This document shows positions 54,542 to 61,776 of a stretch of DNA of 64,000 bases, piece by piece; the first letter of the stretch is position 1, and each line of letters opens with the position of its first letter. This stretch comes from JAKQIM01 sp964633225 (lineage in GTDB: Bacteria; Chloroflexota; Anaerolineae; Anaerolineales; UBA4823), in NCBI GenBank assembly GCA_964633225.1, contig CAZWFQ010000002.1, positions 69,889-133,888 on the forward strand, given 5' to 3'. The position numbers were made by a program, and so were the translations under genes. The notes below the pieces were generated by a model that saw only the letters and a program-made list of their open reading frames with translations, had not been told where the DNA came from and searched no databases.

Positions 54542-56262
54542 TCCTCTACCTCCTGCGCGGGGGCGATACTCAACAGAATATTGCCATCTGCAGCGCCCAG
54601 AGCTCGCCCCAACTCGTTCAGAGTGGTCCGCAAGATCGTATCCACATCTGTGGTAGAGCGCGCCTTTTGCACAATATCGGCCACCAGGCGTTCTTGCCCG
54701 GCCCGGCGTTGGGTTTCTTCCAACAAACGCACGTTTTCCATAGCCAACGCTGCCTGGGTGGCAACCTGCTCAATCAACTCCAGGTCTTCAGGCAGCAGAG
54801 AATTCCGCTCTACATCCAGGCTGATGTTACCAATCACCTGTTCACGCAGCGTGAGTGGGACATCAATTGGGGCATAATCGCCTGTGGCAGGTGCGTGCGA
54901 ACGCCCTTCCAACTGGGGGTTAACAAAGGCATATTCGGTCTGGGCTGCTGCTTGCCCGCCCTTGACCCAGGCCTGCACCACATATTGGCGGTTCAAGGCC
55001 CGGATCTCTTCCAGGTTGCTCTGCTCTTGCTGGAAAAGGCGTGCATTTTGAAGCGCAGTTGCCAGGCTATCTGCAATGCCTTGCAGCACAATTACGTCGT
55101 CTTCGTCAAAAGCTTCTTGCTGTGCAGATTGCACCGTCATGGCACCAAATACCTGGTCACCACTCATCAAAGGCAAGGCCATCTCAGAGTGCGTATTGGG
55201 CAGCAACGGGTTGTTGAAACGCACAGCCTCTGCACCAACATCCAGGGCAATGCGCGGCTTGCGGTTGGCAATCGTCCAGCCGATCATAGAAGCCCCACCG
55301 ATCGGCAGTTGATGGTTGGCAGTCATCATTTGTTGACCCGCCTCCCCCGTGCCGGCTCTCAAGACGGCATATTCATTGCGTTCATCCAACAAGAACACGC
55401 CCACATAATACAAGTCAAATCGGGCGCGCACCAGGTCAGCCATCTGCTGCAGCAGCATATTGGGGTCGAGCACGGCACTGATCGAACGGGATATTTCAGC
55501 CGCGGTGCGGATCTGCACCATGCGGCGGTCTAGCTCACGCGTCCGTTGATCAAGCTGCTGGCGATCGTTCGCCAATTCATCTGCCATATCCTTGGTTTTC
55601 TCAAGGCTAGAACTGAGACCATCAATCAGCACAACAAGCGAAATCACAACCAACAACGCAATCGTCAGAAATACGGCGCTCGAGCTGAGCCAATCCCAAA
55701 ATATCCCGGTCTCCAAAGCCGCCCCTACAGGCGGGAGCGGCAGCCACCCCTGGCTGAATGCCAGCCCGATCACAACCAGGGTCAGGGCGCTCAACACCAT
55801 GGCAACAATGCCAGAGGTCATTCCAAGTAAAATACCAGTCAGCGCCGCCAAACCCATCATCCAAATGCGGGCATTGCCGCTGACCCCATCCTGAACAGCC
55901 GCTACAATACCCAACAAGTAGGGCACAGCCAGGATGCCGTAAGCACGCAAAGAAAAAGACAGTTTACGACCTAATGCAAGGGCCAGGACCCAACCAAAGG
56001 CCAGCAGATAAATACCTGCCTGAAGATAGTTGCCCGCCGGGATATCCGTCACCAGGTTGATCAACATGGTGATCAGCCCGGCAATCACACTGCCGAACAA
56101 TATCAGGTTCAGGATGCGCTCGCGCAGCATCGGCAGGTTGGTGACAGAGGCTAAAGAGCGTTCACCCAGACGGTCGCGCAAAGCAGATCCACCAATATAG
56201 GAAGATTGGTCGATATTCGATCCTGAATGACCAGCAGTACGGCGGAAGTAGGGTCGCTTCAT
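54538..56262 (-). CDS. Kinase-less receptor: multi-TM head without Cache, GAF, reduced GAF, half-GAF tail
   Basis: A 574-residue protein with about six transmembrane helices between residues 47 and 215 and no large periplasmic domain or HAMP; a coiled coil (DELANDRQQLDQRTRELD) links to GAF1 (AVRFNNPLLPNTHSEMALPL), then a divergent linker (LNRQYVVQAW), a reduced GAF (EDLELIEQVATQAALAM) and the half-GAF tail (TTDVDTILRTTLNELGRAL). GAF1 mixes features of the two GAF1 classes seen in this array. Sensing is probably within the membrane. The ATG lies two bases after the stop of the upstream gene, with GGGAG upstream. No kinase domain. Confidence 0.9.
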   Translation of the reverse strand: MKRPYFRRTAGHSGSNIDQSSYIGGSALRDRLGERSLASVTNLPMLRERILNLILFGSVIAGLITMLINLVTDIPAGNYLQAGIYLLAFGWVLALALGRKLSFSLRAYGILAVPYLLGIVAAVQDGVSGNARIWMMGLAALTGILLGMTSGIVAMVLSALTLVVIGLAFSQGWLPLPPVGAALETGIFWDWLSSSAVFLTIALLVVISLVVLIDGLSSSLEKTKDMADELANDRQQLDQRTRELDRRMVQIRTAAEISRSISAVLDPNMLLQQMADLVRARFDLYYVGVFLLDERNEYAVLRAGTGEAGQQMMTANHQLPIGGASMIGWTIANRKPRIALDVGAEAVRFNNPLLPNTHSEMALPLMSGDQVFGAMTVQSAQQEAFDEDDVIVLQGIADSLATALQNARLFQQEQSNLEEIRALNRQYVVQAWVKGGQAAAQTEYAFVNPQLEGRSHAPATGDYAPIDVPLTLREQVIGNISLDVERNSLLPEDLELIEQVATQAALAMENVRLLEETQRRAGQERLVADIVQKARSTTDVDTILRTTLNELGRALGAADGNILLSIAPAQEVEE

Positions 56263-56264
56263 CT

Positions 56265-58751
56265 CTACGCTCCCGGAAGTAGCGGATCAACTTCACCCAA
56301 AGAAGGCGGAACCTCGTCAGGCATCGATTGCCCGGCAAGATCGCCATCAGGAGGCAATTCATCCGGCGTGATACCATTCTCAGATGGCTCAGAGATCGGC
56401 TGCAGCGCTTCTTCAACAGGCGTTTGTTCCTGCTCGGGAACAGCAGGATCTTCTTGCGAGATGCCGATTTGGATATCTGCACGCCGGGCCCCTAAAGCCA
56501 GGCTCAGCTCGCGTGCGGTTGTCTGAAGGATGGAATCCAGGTTAGGGGAAGAACGGATTTTATTGGTAATATCATACAGCAGCCGCTGGCGAGCGCCCTG
56601 GCGATAGGTACCTTCAAGCAAACGGGCGTTGCGGATGGCCACAGCCACTTGCGAGGCCAACGTCATCAACAAGCGTTTATCATCCTCATCAAACCGGCCT
56701 TCGTGTTCCAGGTCTTGCACAATAATGGCACCGATCACGTCGCCACTCACAAGAAGTGGAACGCCCAGCCAGGATTTTGCCGGTGCGCCCACCATCTTGG
56801 CACCCATCTCGCGTGTTCTTCTCTCGGTATCTTCAACCAGCATGAGCGGCTGGCGGGTGCGGATCAGGATAGAGGTAAGGCCTTCGCCAAGCGGAAAGGC
56901 CGTTACGCTGCGCACTTCCTTATTATCATACAAATAAGGGATCTCAATCATATCTGTCACGTTGTCATAAGTGGCAATAGCAAAATTGACTGATCCCATC
57001 ACATTATCCACCTCGCGGTGGATCACCTGGTACAGTACATTAAGGTCTGTTTCAATAGATACCGCCTGACTGATGGCGTTCAGGGTCTGCAAAGCTGCCA
57101 GACGTTTTTCCAAACGCTGCGAAGCATGAACTTTTTCGAGGGCAGTGGTGGTCAACTCAGTCAGGCTGGCATACGATTGGAGTTGGGCCGAAGCCGCTGT
57201 GCCAACATTCCCACTGATAGTCAGGTTTTCCTGTCGCGAGGCAAGGATCATCAGATGGTTAATCTGCACCGGCAGCGGCGCGCTGCCCTGACCATCCACT
57301 GGCTGAGGGCGTGAGGCAGCGCCAACATGGGTGCGGCTGCGCCCCAAAACAAGCGCCAGCGATTTATAGCCTGCCTGGCGGGCCGGGTCCAATAAAACGT
57401 CCGGAATACCCTGGTCAGAGCCTTCTGCGCTCAACGAATTAATCACCAGGTACGGCTCATCGCGCATCGCCAGGCGAGAAATTTCATCCGGGTTTATTTG
57501 TGCCAGTTCAGGGTAAGCAGGGGGTTTGCTGGTCAGGCCCCACTCAGCCAATGATGCGGCATGCTTCGGCTCGCTCATGGCAACCAGGCGCAAAGTATTC
57601 CGCTCCACAAAGAATAGGGCCGTAAAATAAGGGGCGCGCTCGAGCGTATCACTGACAACCTGGATCACCTCCTGCGGCCGTTCAGCACGCGCCAGTTGGT
57701 AAGAAGCGTAATACAAGCTCGAAAGCTCATCCAGGCTGGATTGTGCCGCCGAGAGCAGGCGGAAGTTCTGGATCACGGCGGCAATGTGGTTGGCAATGGT
57801 TTGCAGAACCGCAATGGCTTCGGCATCGAAAGCGTTCGGCTGGGTATGTTGGATATCCAGTACGCCGAGCAGCTTATCGGTGATCAGAATGGGAATGGTA
57901 ACTTCAGACCGGGTCTCAGGGAGCAGGTCGTCTTTGAGATAATAAAATTCTTCGTTGACATCGGCAGCCAGGCGCGGCATGCGGTTAGCCATCACCCAGC
58001 CCACCATAGAACGAGAGCCCGATTCAATGCGTGAAATCGGCGAACGCGGAGAGCGATAAGACGCCAACTGCCCGGATGCCGGGGAGGCAGAACCACCCGC
58101 AGCAGGCACCGCTGGCCCGGCAGTCTCAGCGAGATAGGCCGAATGCTCCGATTCGTCTACAATAAAAACAGCCGCCTGGTAATAACCAAACCGATCAACC
58201 AAGAGCTTGGTGGTACGGCGAAGCAGATCTGTAAGATTGGGGGCTGTGATCGCCAGTTGTGTCACTTCAGCCGCAGTGCGGATCTGAAGCAGGCGGCGCT
58301 CAAGATCGTGCGTGCGCTGCTGGACGCGCTGCTCAAGCTGGCGGTTGGTTTCTTGCAGCGCAGTATGCAGGCTGGCAAGCTGGCGCGTGATGGCGCGATC
58401 CAGGGTCTGGCGATCTACCAGATTCAATTCCACCAGGGCTTCGCCCAACAAAAGGTGGCGAGCAGGAGCCTGCGATTTCTGGTAGGCCAGGGCCTGCTCA
58501 AGGCCGGCTGGGGAGAGGGCGCCTGTTTCAACCAGATAGTCTCCCAGGCGCTGTACAAGCGTTTCGGGGCGGTCTTGGAAAACTGCCGGTGAAGCTTCGG
58601 TCGAAGGACGGTCGGCACCCACCTGGGGAGGGGCATCCGGCGGAGTTAATTGATCCGGAGGGGAATAAGGGGAGGGGGGTTGAGAGATTGGAGGCTGACC
58701 AGTATCATCGGCAGAGGAAAGAAAAACGGGAGTGGTCTTTTTTCTTGGCAT
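56265..58751 (-). CDS. Soluble kinase-less receptor: MshEN-like head, three GAFs, half-GAF tail
   Basis: An 828-residue cytoplasmic protein. Residues 1-65 are Pro-rich. Residues 68-91 and 101-124 are two 24-residue repeats of the RLGxxLVxxGxLxxxxLxxALxxQ type found in the c-di-GMP-binding MshEN domain of type II secretion ATPases. A coiled coil leads to three GAF domains (about 155-350, 360-570, 580-740), then the same half-GAF tail as the membrane receptors (SPNLDSILQTTARELSLAL) and an acidic Pro-rich end of about 65 residues. The ATG at 58751 lies five bases after the previous stop; an in-frame TTG lies seven codons upstream. No membrane segment or kinase domain. It is the first receptor gene of the array. 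Confidence 0.88.
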   Translation of the reverse strand: MPRKKTTPVFLSSADDTGQPPISQPPSPYSPPDQLTPPDAPPQVGADRPSTEASPAVFQDRPETLVQRLGDYLVETGALSPAGLEQALAYQKSQAPARHLLLGEALVELNLVDRQTLDRAITRQLASLHTALQETNRQLEQRVQQRTHDLERRLLQIRTAAEVTQLAITAPNLTDLLRRTTKLLVDRFGYYQAAVFIVDESEHSAYLAETAGPAVPAAGGSASPASGQLASYRSPRSPISRIESGSRSMVGWVMANRMPRLAADVNEEFYYLKDDLLPETRSEVTIPILITDKLLGVLDIQHTQPNAFDAEAIAVLQTIANHIAAVIQNFRLLSAAQSSLDELSSLYYASYQLARAERPQEVIQVVSDTLERAPYFTALFFVERNTLRLVAMSEPKHAASLAEWGLTSKPPAYPELAQINPDEISRLAMRDEPYLVINSLSAEGSDQGIPDVLLDPARQAGYKSLALVLGRSRTHVGAASRPQPVDGQGSAPLPVQINHLMILASRQENLTISGNVGTAASAQLQSYASLTELTTTALEKVHASQRLEKRLAALQTLNAISQAVSIETDLNVLYQVIHREVDNVMGSVNFAIATYDNVTDMIEIPYLYDNKEVRSVTAFPLGEGLTSILIRTRQPLMLVEDTERRTREMGAKMVGAPAKSWLGVPLLVSGDVIGAIIVQDLEHEGRFDEDDKRLLMTLASQVAVAIRNARLLEGTYRQGARQRLLYDITNKIRSSPNLDSILQTTARELSLALGARRADIQIGISQEDPAVPEQEQTPVEEALQPISEPSENGITPDELPPDGDLAGQSMPDEVPPSLGEVDPLLPGA

Positions 58752-58756
58752 AGGGT

Positions 58757-59203
58757 TTAGTTCAATTCCCAAACCGCTTCTCCAGCAAGGATACGGCGGA
58801 TTTGGTCAGGGAATCGATCCATATCCAGCGGTTTGGCCAAAAAACCATCAAAGCCAGCACCACGGGCTTTGTTGATCTGCTCTACACTGGCCTCAGCCGT
58901 GACGGCAACGACCAGGGTGTCTTTGAGAGCAGGCGAGGCGCGGATTTTACGCAGCGCGCCATATCCGTCTTCATACGGCAGGCGAATGTCCATGAGAATG
59001 AGATCCAGGCGTGGAAGCGTATCGGCATATTCCACCACTTCGTAGCCAGAGGTCTTCCATTCACAATGGATGCCCATATAACCAAGCATGCGCGCAATCA
59101 GGACAAAGTTCGACACATTGTCTTCAACCACCAACACGGTGGTGTCTTTTGGGATGGCAGCTTTGCCCTGGCCTTCTTGGGGCGTCTCAGCAGCATTAAA
59201 CAC
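58757..59203 (-). CDS. Stand-alone receiver (CheY/DivK-like)
   Basis: A 148-residue single-domain response regulator with VVEDN, phospho-acceptor Asp in LILMDIRLPYEDG, Thr in AVTAEA and Lys in LAKPLD. No output domain, so it acts by protein binding or as a phosphate sink or shuttle. The start is GTG at 59203, overlapping the upstream receiver gene in the pattern GTGTTTAA with GAGGTG upstream. Likely partner is the hybrid kinase at the far end of the array, the only kinase encoded there. Confidence 0.94.
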   Translation of the reverse strand: MFNAAETPQEGQGKAAIPKDTTVLVVEDNVSNFVLIARMLGYMGIHCEWKTSGYEVVEYADTLPRLDLILMDIRLPYEDGYGALRKIRASPALKDTLVVAVTAEASVEQINKARGAGFDGFLAKPLDMDRFPDQIRRILAGEAVWELN

Positions 59204-59585
59204 GTCCCACCTCTTTCAAGTAGCGCAGGATCTGCTGCGGCAGCGCATCCACGTCGATCGGTTTCTGGATGTAGCCGTCGCAACCGGCTTCTAGTGTGCG
59301 CTCGCGGTCGCCTTTCATCACATTGGCAGTGAGGGCAATAATGGGAACGCCGTTGAGACGAGGATTTTCTCGCAAGCGAGCAGTGAGGGTATAGCCATCC
59401 ACATCCGGCATATTGATGTCCATCAAGATCAAGTCAGGACGCGTCGCATCGATGGCCTCAAAAGCTTTGGCAGCAGAATCGGCTTCGACCACATTGAAGT
59501 CTTCTGCCATCAAGATGCGCCGGACAAGCATGCGGTTCTCGGGGTTATCTTCAACATACAGAATAGTGATATCTTCCATCATCAT
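59196..59585 (-). CDS. Stand-alone receiver (DivK-like), first gene of the array
   Basis: A 129-residue single-domain response regulator with YVEDNPENRMLVRRIL, phospho-acceptor Asp in LILMDINMPDVDGY, Thr in ALTANV and Lys in IQKPID, all canonical. Three consecutive ATG codons (59585, 59582, 59579) could start it. It leads the 38-kb minus-strand array, about 22 nt downstream of the predicted transcription start, so it should be the most abundantly made component if expression falls along the transcript. Confidence 0.94.
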   Translation of the reverse strand: MMMEDITILYVEDNPENRMLVRRILMAEDFNVVEADSAAKAFEAIDATRPDLILMDINMPDVDGYTLTARLRENPRLNGVPIIALTANVMKGDRERTLEAGCDGYIQKPIDVDALPQQILRYLKEVGRV

Positions 59586-59613
59586 TTCACCCGATCAGGG
59601 TCCTCAATAATTC

Positions 59614-59622
59614 ATTCTAGCA
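59614..59622 (-). promoter_or_regulatory. Extended -10 promoter candidate for the 38-kb array
   Basis: TGCTAGAAT on the minus strand fits TGnTATAAT with one mismatch. The -35 position (about 59637-59642) reads ACGTAT and is far from consensus, so the promoter may need an activator. The predicted start point is near 59607. Confidence 0.45.
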
Positions 59623-59647
59623 TTGATGGCATAGCAATACGTAACAC

Positions 59648-59676
59648 AACCATTACAAATGACCGGTAACCATTAC
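59648..59676 (-). promoter_or_regulatory. Two 9-bp direct repeats upstream of the array promoter
   Basis: GTAATGGTT occurs twice on the minus strand, at 59676-59668 and 59656-59648, exactly 20 bp apart (about two helical turns), ending six bases upstream of the poor -35. This is the layout of an activator site acting at a weak -35. The regulator is not known. Confidence 0.4.
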
Positions 59677-59693
59677 GACTCCGCAACATTGAT

Positions 59694-59713
59694 AACAAAC
59701 GCGGCAGAGCCGC
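59694..59713 (-). terminator. Weak terminator-like hairpin after the tRNA
   Basis: On the minus strand GCGGC-TCT-GCCGC forms a 5-bp stem with a 3-nt loop followed by GTTTGTT. It could end the tRNA transcript, but the short stem and broken U-run suggest partial read-through into the array. Confidence 0.35.
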
Positions 59714-59750
59714 CCCCACCTGGACAACCCTGCCGCCATCTGTATCACTG

Positions 59751-59822
59751 AGCGGGTGATGGGATTCGAACCCACGAATGGTAGCTTGGGAAGCTACTGC
59801 CTTACCACTTGGCAACACCCGC
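59751..59822 (-). tRNA. tRNA-Gly (anticodon CCC)
   Basis: A 72-nt cloverleaf can be folded by eye: acceptor GCGGGTG/CACCCGC, D-arm GCC/GGC, anticodon stem GTAGC/GCTAC with loop TTCCCAA (anticodon CCC), T-arm GTGGG-TTCGAAT-CCCAT, and discriminator U as usual for tRNA-Gly. The 3' CCA is not encoded. It has its own near-perfect promoter just upstream. Confidence 0.96.
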
Positions 59823-59834
59823 ACTGAGTACTAA

Positions 59835-59864
59835 ATTATACACTGTGCTCCCCTAGTTTGTCAA
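59835..59864 (-). promoter_or_regulatory. Consensus sigma-70-type promoter for tRNA-Gly
   Basis: TTGACA (59864-59859) and TATAAT (59840-59835), both perfect, are separated by 18 bp. The mature tRNA begins 12 bases after the -10. The promoter begins just three bases after the stop codon of the upstream membrane protein gene. Confidence 0.88.
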
Positions 59865-59867
59865 AAC

Positions 59868-61775
59868 TCAAACGTAATAATTTGTAATACTGTAGAGCGC
59901 AAAACCATCCCACAGCATCAATAACAGAATCACCACCAGGTATTGTGCCCAGCGCGGCAGGTTGAGCCTTCTGGCTGCCCACCCGAAGAGCGTTTGGAAG
60001 CCCACCCACAGCAGCAGCAAACTCAGGATGACGACCGGATATGCGTAGCGCGCGCCAGGGATAAATACGTCTCCAAATAAAGAACCTACCCCACGGCCCA
60101 GTGCGGCGGCCCATAGGCCCGTGAGGGCGAATGCCCCAAAGATCACAACATCCCAGGCCAGGCTTTTACGCTTAAACCACAAGCTCACCAACGCCCCCAA
60201 AGCACCAATCCAGGTCAGCACCGCAAACACCACATAAACCCCGGGCCAGGCATACGGCACGTGCCCCCAGCCAAACTTCCCCCAAAACGTGTTCTGAAGA
60301 TTCTCCAGCGCGCTCTGGTAATACCAGGCTGAGCCGGGTATATCTGATAAAGAAGCCAACACCTGCGATGGTGACACGACAAGCCGCAGGGTTTGCTCCA
60401 GCCTGGGGTTTATGCGCGGCCACAGGCGCTCAAACGACCGGTTGCGCAGCAAATTCACGGCCTGCTCACCGCCCCAATCTACCACTGCCGCGTTAACTTC
60501 GCGCTGCACCGGCGTTCCAGCCTGGGCAAAGTTTCCCCTGACCAGCACCACTTTGTCATAATAGACCTCGCCCGCGCCACCCGGTTGTGGCGCAGACTCT
60601 AACACTATCTCCAGGCTGGTGATCTCCTCTGGCACACGCAGCGTCACCGCAAAAAAGAAGGGGGCCTGGCTAACATTCACCGTCGCTGGGGCGCCCAAGC
60701 CGGCAAGGGTGGGCATTTTGGCGCTCCCGGGCAGGGTGGCCCACATCCAGGCCCCCAGGGTCACATCTTGCCCGCGCAGGTACTGCACCACTTCGGGGGT
60801 GATGCTTTGGATCACTCGTGTTGGCCCATCTTCCGGCGCATGATAATCCAGGGCCAGCACGCGGCCGCCAAGGGATTCGCCAGCAGGCGTTTGCCGCACC
60901 TGGCAGCCCGCCCCCTGGCAGTACCAGGCCGCCGCGCCATCCCACACCAACAGTGCCAAGAAAGCAGCCACCGCCACAACGCCCACGGCAGCCCAGGCCC
61001 AGCCGCGCCGCCTCACCGGCAGCAAAGCCAATACCAAAGCCAGGGCCCCCAGCGGCACAGCCCACCAGACGGTGCCCTTGGTGAACACACAGGCGGCAGC
61101 AATTCCAATCACGCCAACCACCTCTGGCCACCGCAAGCCGCGGCGGATGAGGCGCAGACTGAGCCACAAAAACAGCGAGAAAAAGGCCACCGCCGCCACA
61201 TCATTATTGACGGAGGTCATCAAATCTGCCAGGCCCGGCATCAGTGCCATGCCCAACGGCAGCGCCCAACGCAGTGAGCTGCCCGGTGCAGTCAGCTCGC
61301 AAGCAGACGCATATCCGGCTGCAATGCTGACCAAGAACAGCCCCAACGATACCAGCCGGGTAAGGTACAGTTGAAAGGTGATGTCAGTAGTGGGCGTCAG
61401 GCGCAGCGGCAAGGCTGCCAGCCAGTAATACAGCGGCAGATCGGCAGTTTGGGCCTCCCCGATCCAGATAGGGTCTTGCACAGAAAGCAAATTGGAGCGA
61501 TACGATAAGCCGGCGAAGAAATCGTGCTCGATCATGGATGCGGCCACTTCTCGGCGCATGGATTGATCATAATCGCCTGCCTGGGGTAACCCCGGACGGT
61601 TGGCAATCAGCCAGGCATACTCAAAATGCCCCGGCTCATCATAATGCTGCCAGGGGGGCACGATGAAGACAAACAGCAGCCCATTGATCAAGCCAACCAA
61701 CAGGATCAGGCCCAGGGGCCACAACTTGCCAGGTTTTGCAGAGGCAGCTAGAGCCTCGCCAAACTTACGCAGCAC
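59868..61775 (-). CDS. Multi-pass membrane protein, GT-C-type (DUF2142-like) glycosyltransferase candidate
   Basis: A 635-residue membrane protein with about 11-12 helices. The first periplasmic loop carries YDEPGHFEYAW, the acidic D-E motif placed as in GT-C glycosyltransferases (ArnT/PMT-like, DUF2142-like), which transfer sugars from polyprenyl carriers on the outer face of the membrane. A periplasmic beta-rich insert of about 200 residues (about 320-520) precedes the last four helices. I chose GTG 61775, one base after the TGA of the sugar-transferase gene, with AAAGGGG upstream; a TTG start 16 codons earlier would lie inside that gene. Neighbours support surface-polysaccharide assembly. 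Activity is inferred. Confidence 0.8.
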   Translation of the reverse strand: MLRKFGEALAASAKPGKLWPLGLILLVGLINGLLFVFIVPPWQHYDEPGHFEYAWLIANRPGLPQAGDYDQSMRREVAASMIEHDFFAGLSYRSNLLSVQDPIWIGEAQTADLPLYYWLAALPLRLTPTTDITFQLYLTRLVSLGLFLVSIAAGYASACELTAPGSSLRWALPLGMALMPGLADLMTSVNNDVAAVAFFSLFLWLSLRLIRRGLRWPEVVGVIGIAAACVFTKGTVWWAVPLGALALVLALLPVRRRGWAWAAVGVVAVAAFLALLVWDGAAAWYCQGAGCQVRQTPAGESLGGRVLALDYHAPEDGPTRVIQSITPEVVQYLRGQDVTLGAWMWATLPGSAKMPTLAGLGAPATVNVSQAPFFFAVTLRVPEEITSLEIVLESAPQPGGAGEVYYDKVVLVRGNFAQAGTPVQREVNAAVVDWGGEQAVNLLRNRSFERLWPRINPRLEQTLRLVVSPSQVLASLSDIPGSAWYYQSALENLQNTFWGKFGWGHVPYAWPGVYVVFAVLTWIGALGALVSLWFKRKSLAWDVVIFGAFALTGLWAAALGRGVGSLFGDVFIPGARYAYPVVILSLLLLWVGFQTLFGWAARRLNLPRWAQYLVVILLLMLWDGFALYSITNYYV

Positions 61776-61776
61776 G

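Noticed and set aside
30193..58751. Calling the GAF receptors histidine kinases
   Set aside because: They look like the front of multi-sensor kinases, but no H-box, N-box or G-box is present before their stop codons, and the next gene starts directly.
59751..59822. tRNA-linked integration site for a mobile element
   Set aside because: No integrase, no repeat of the tRNA 3' end elsewhere in the window, and no change in gene style at the boundary.
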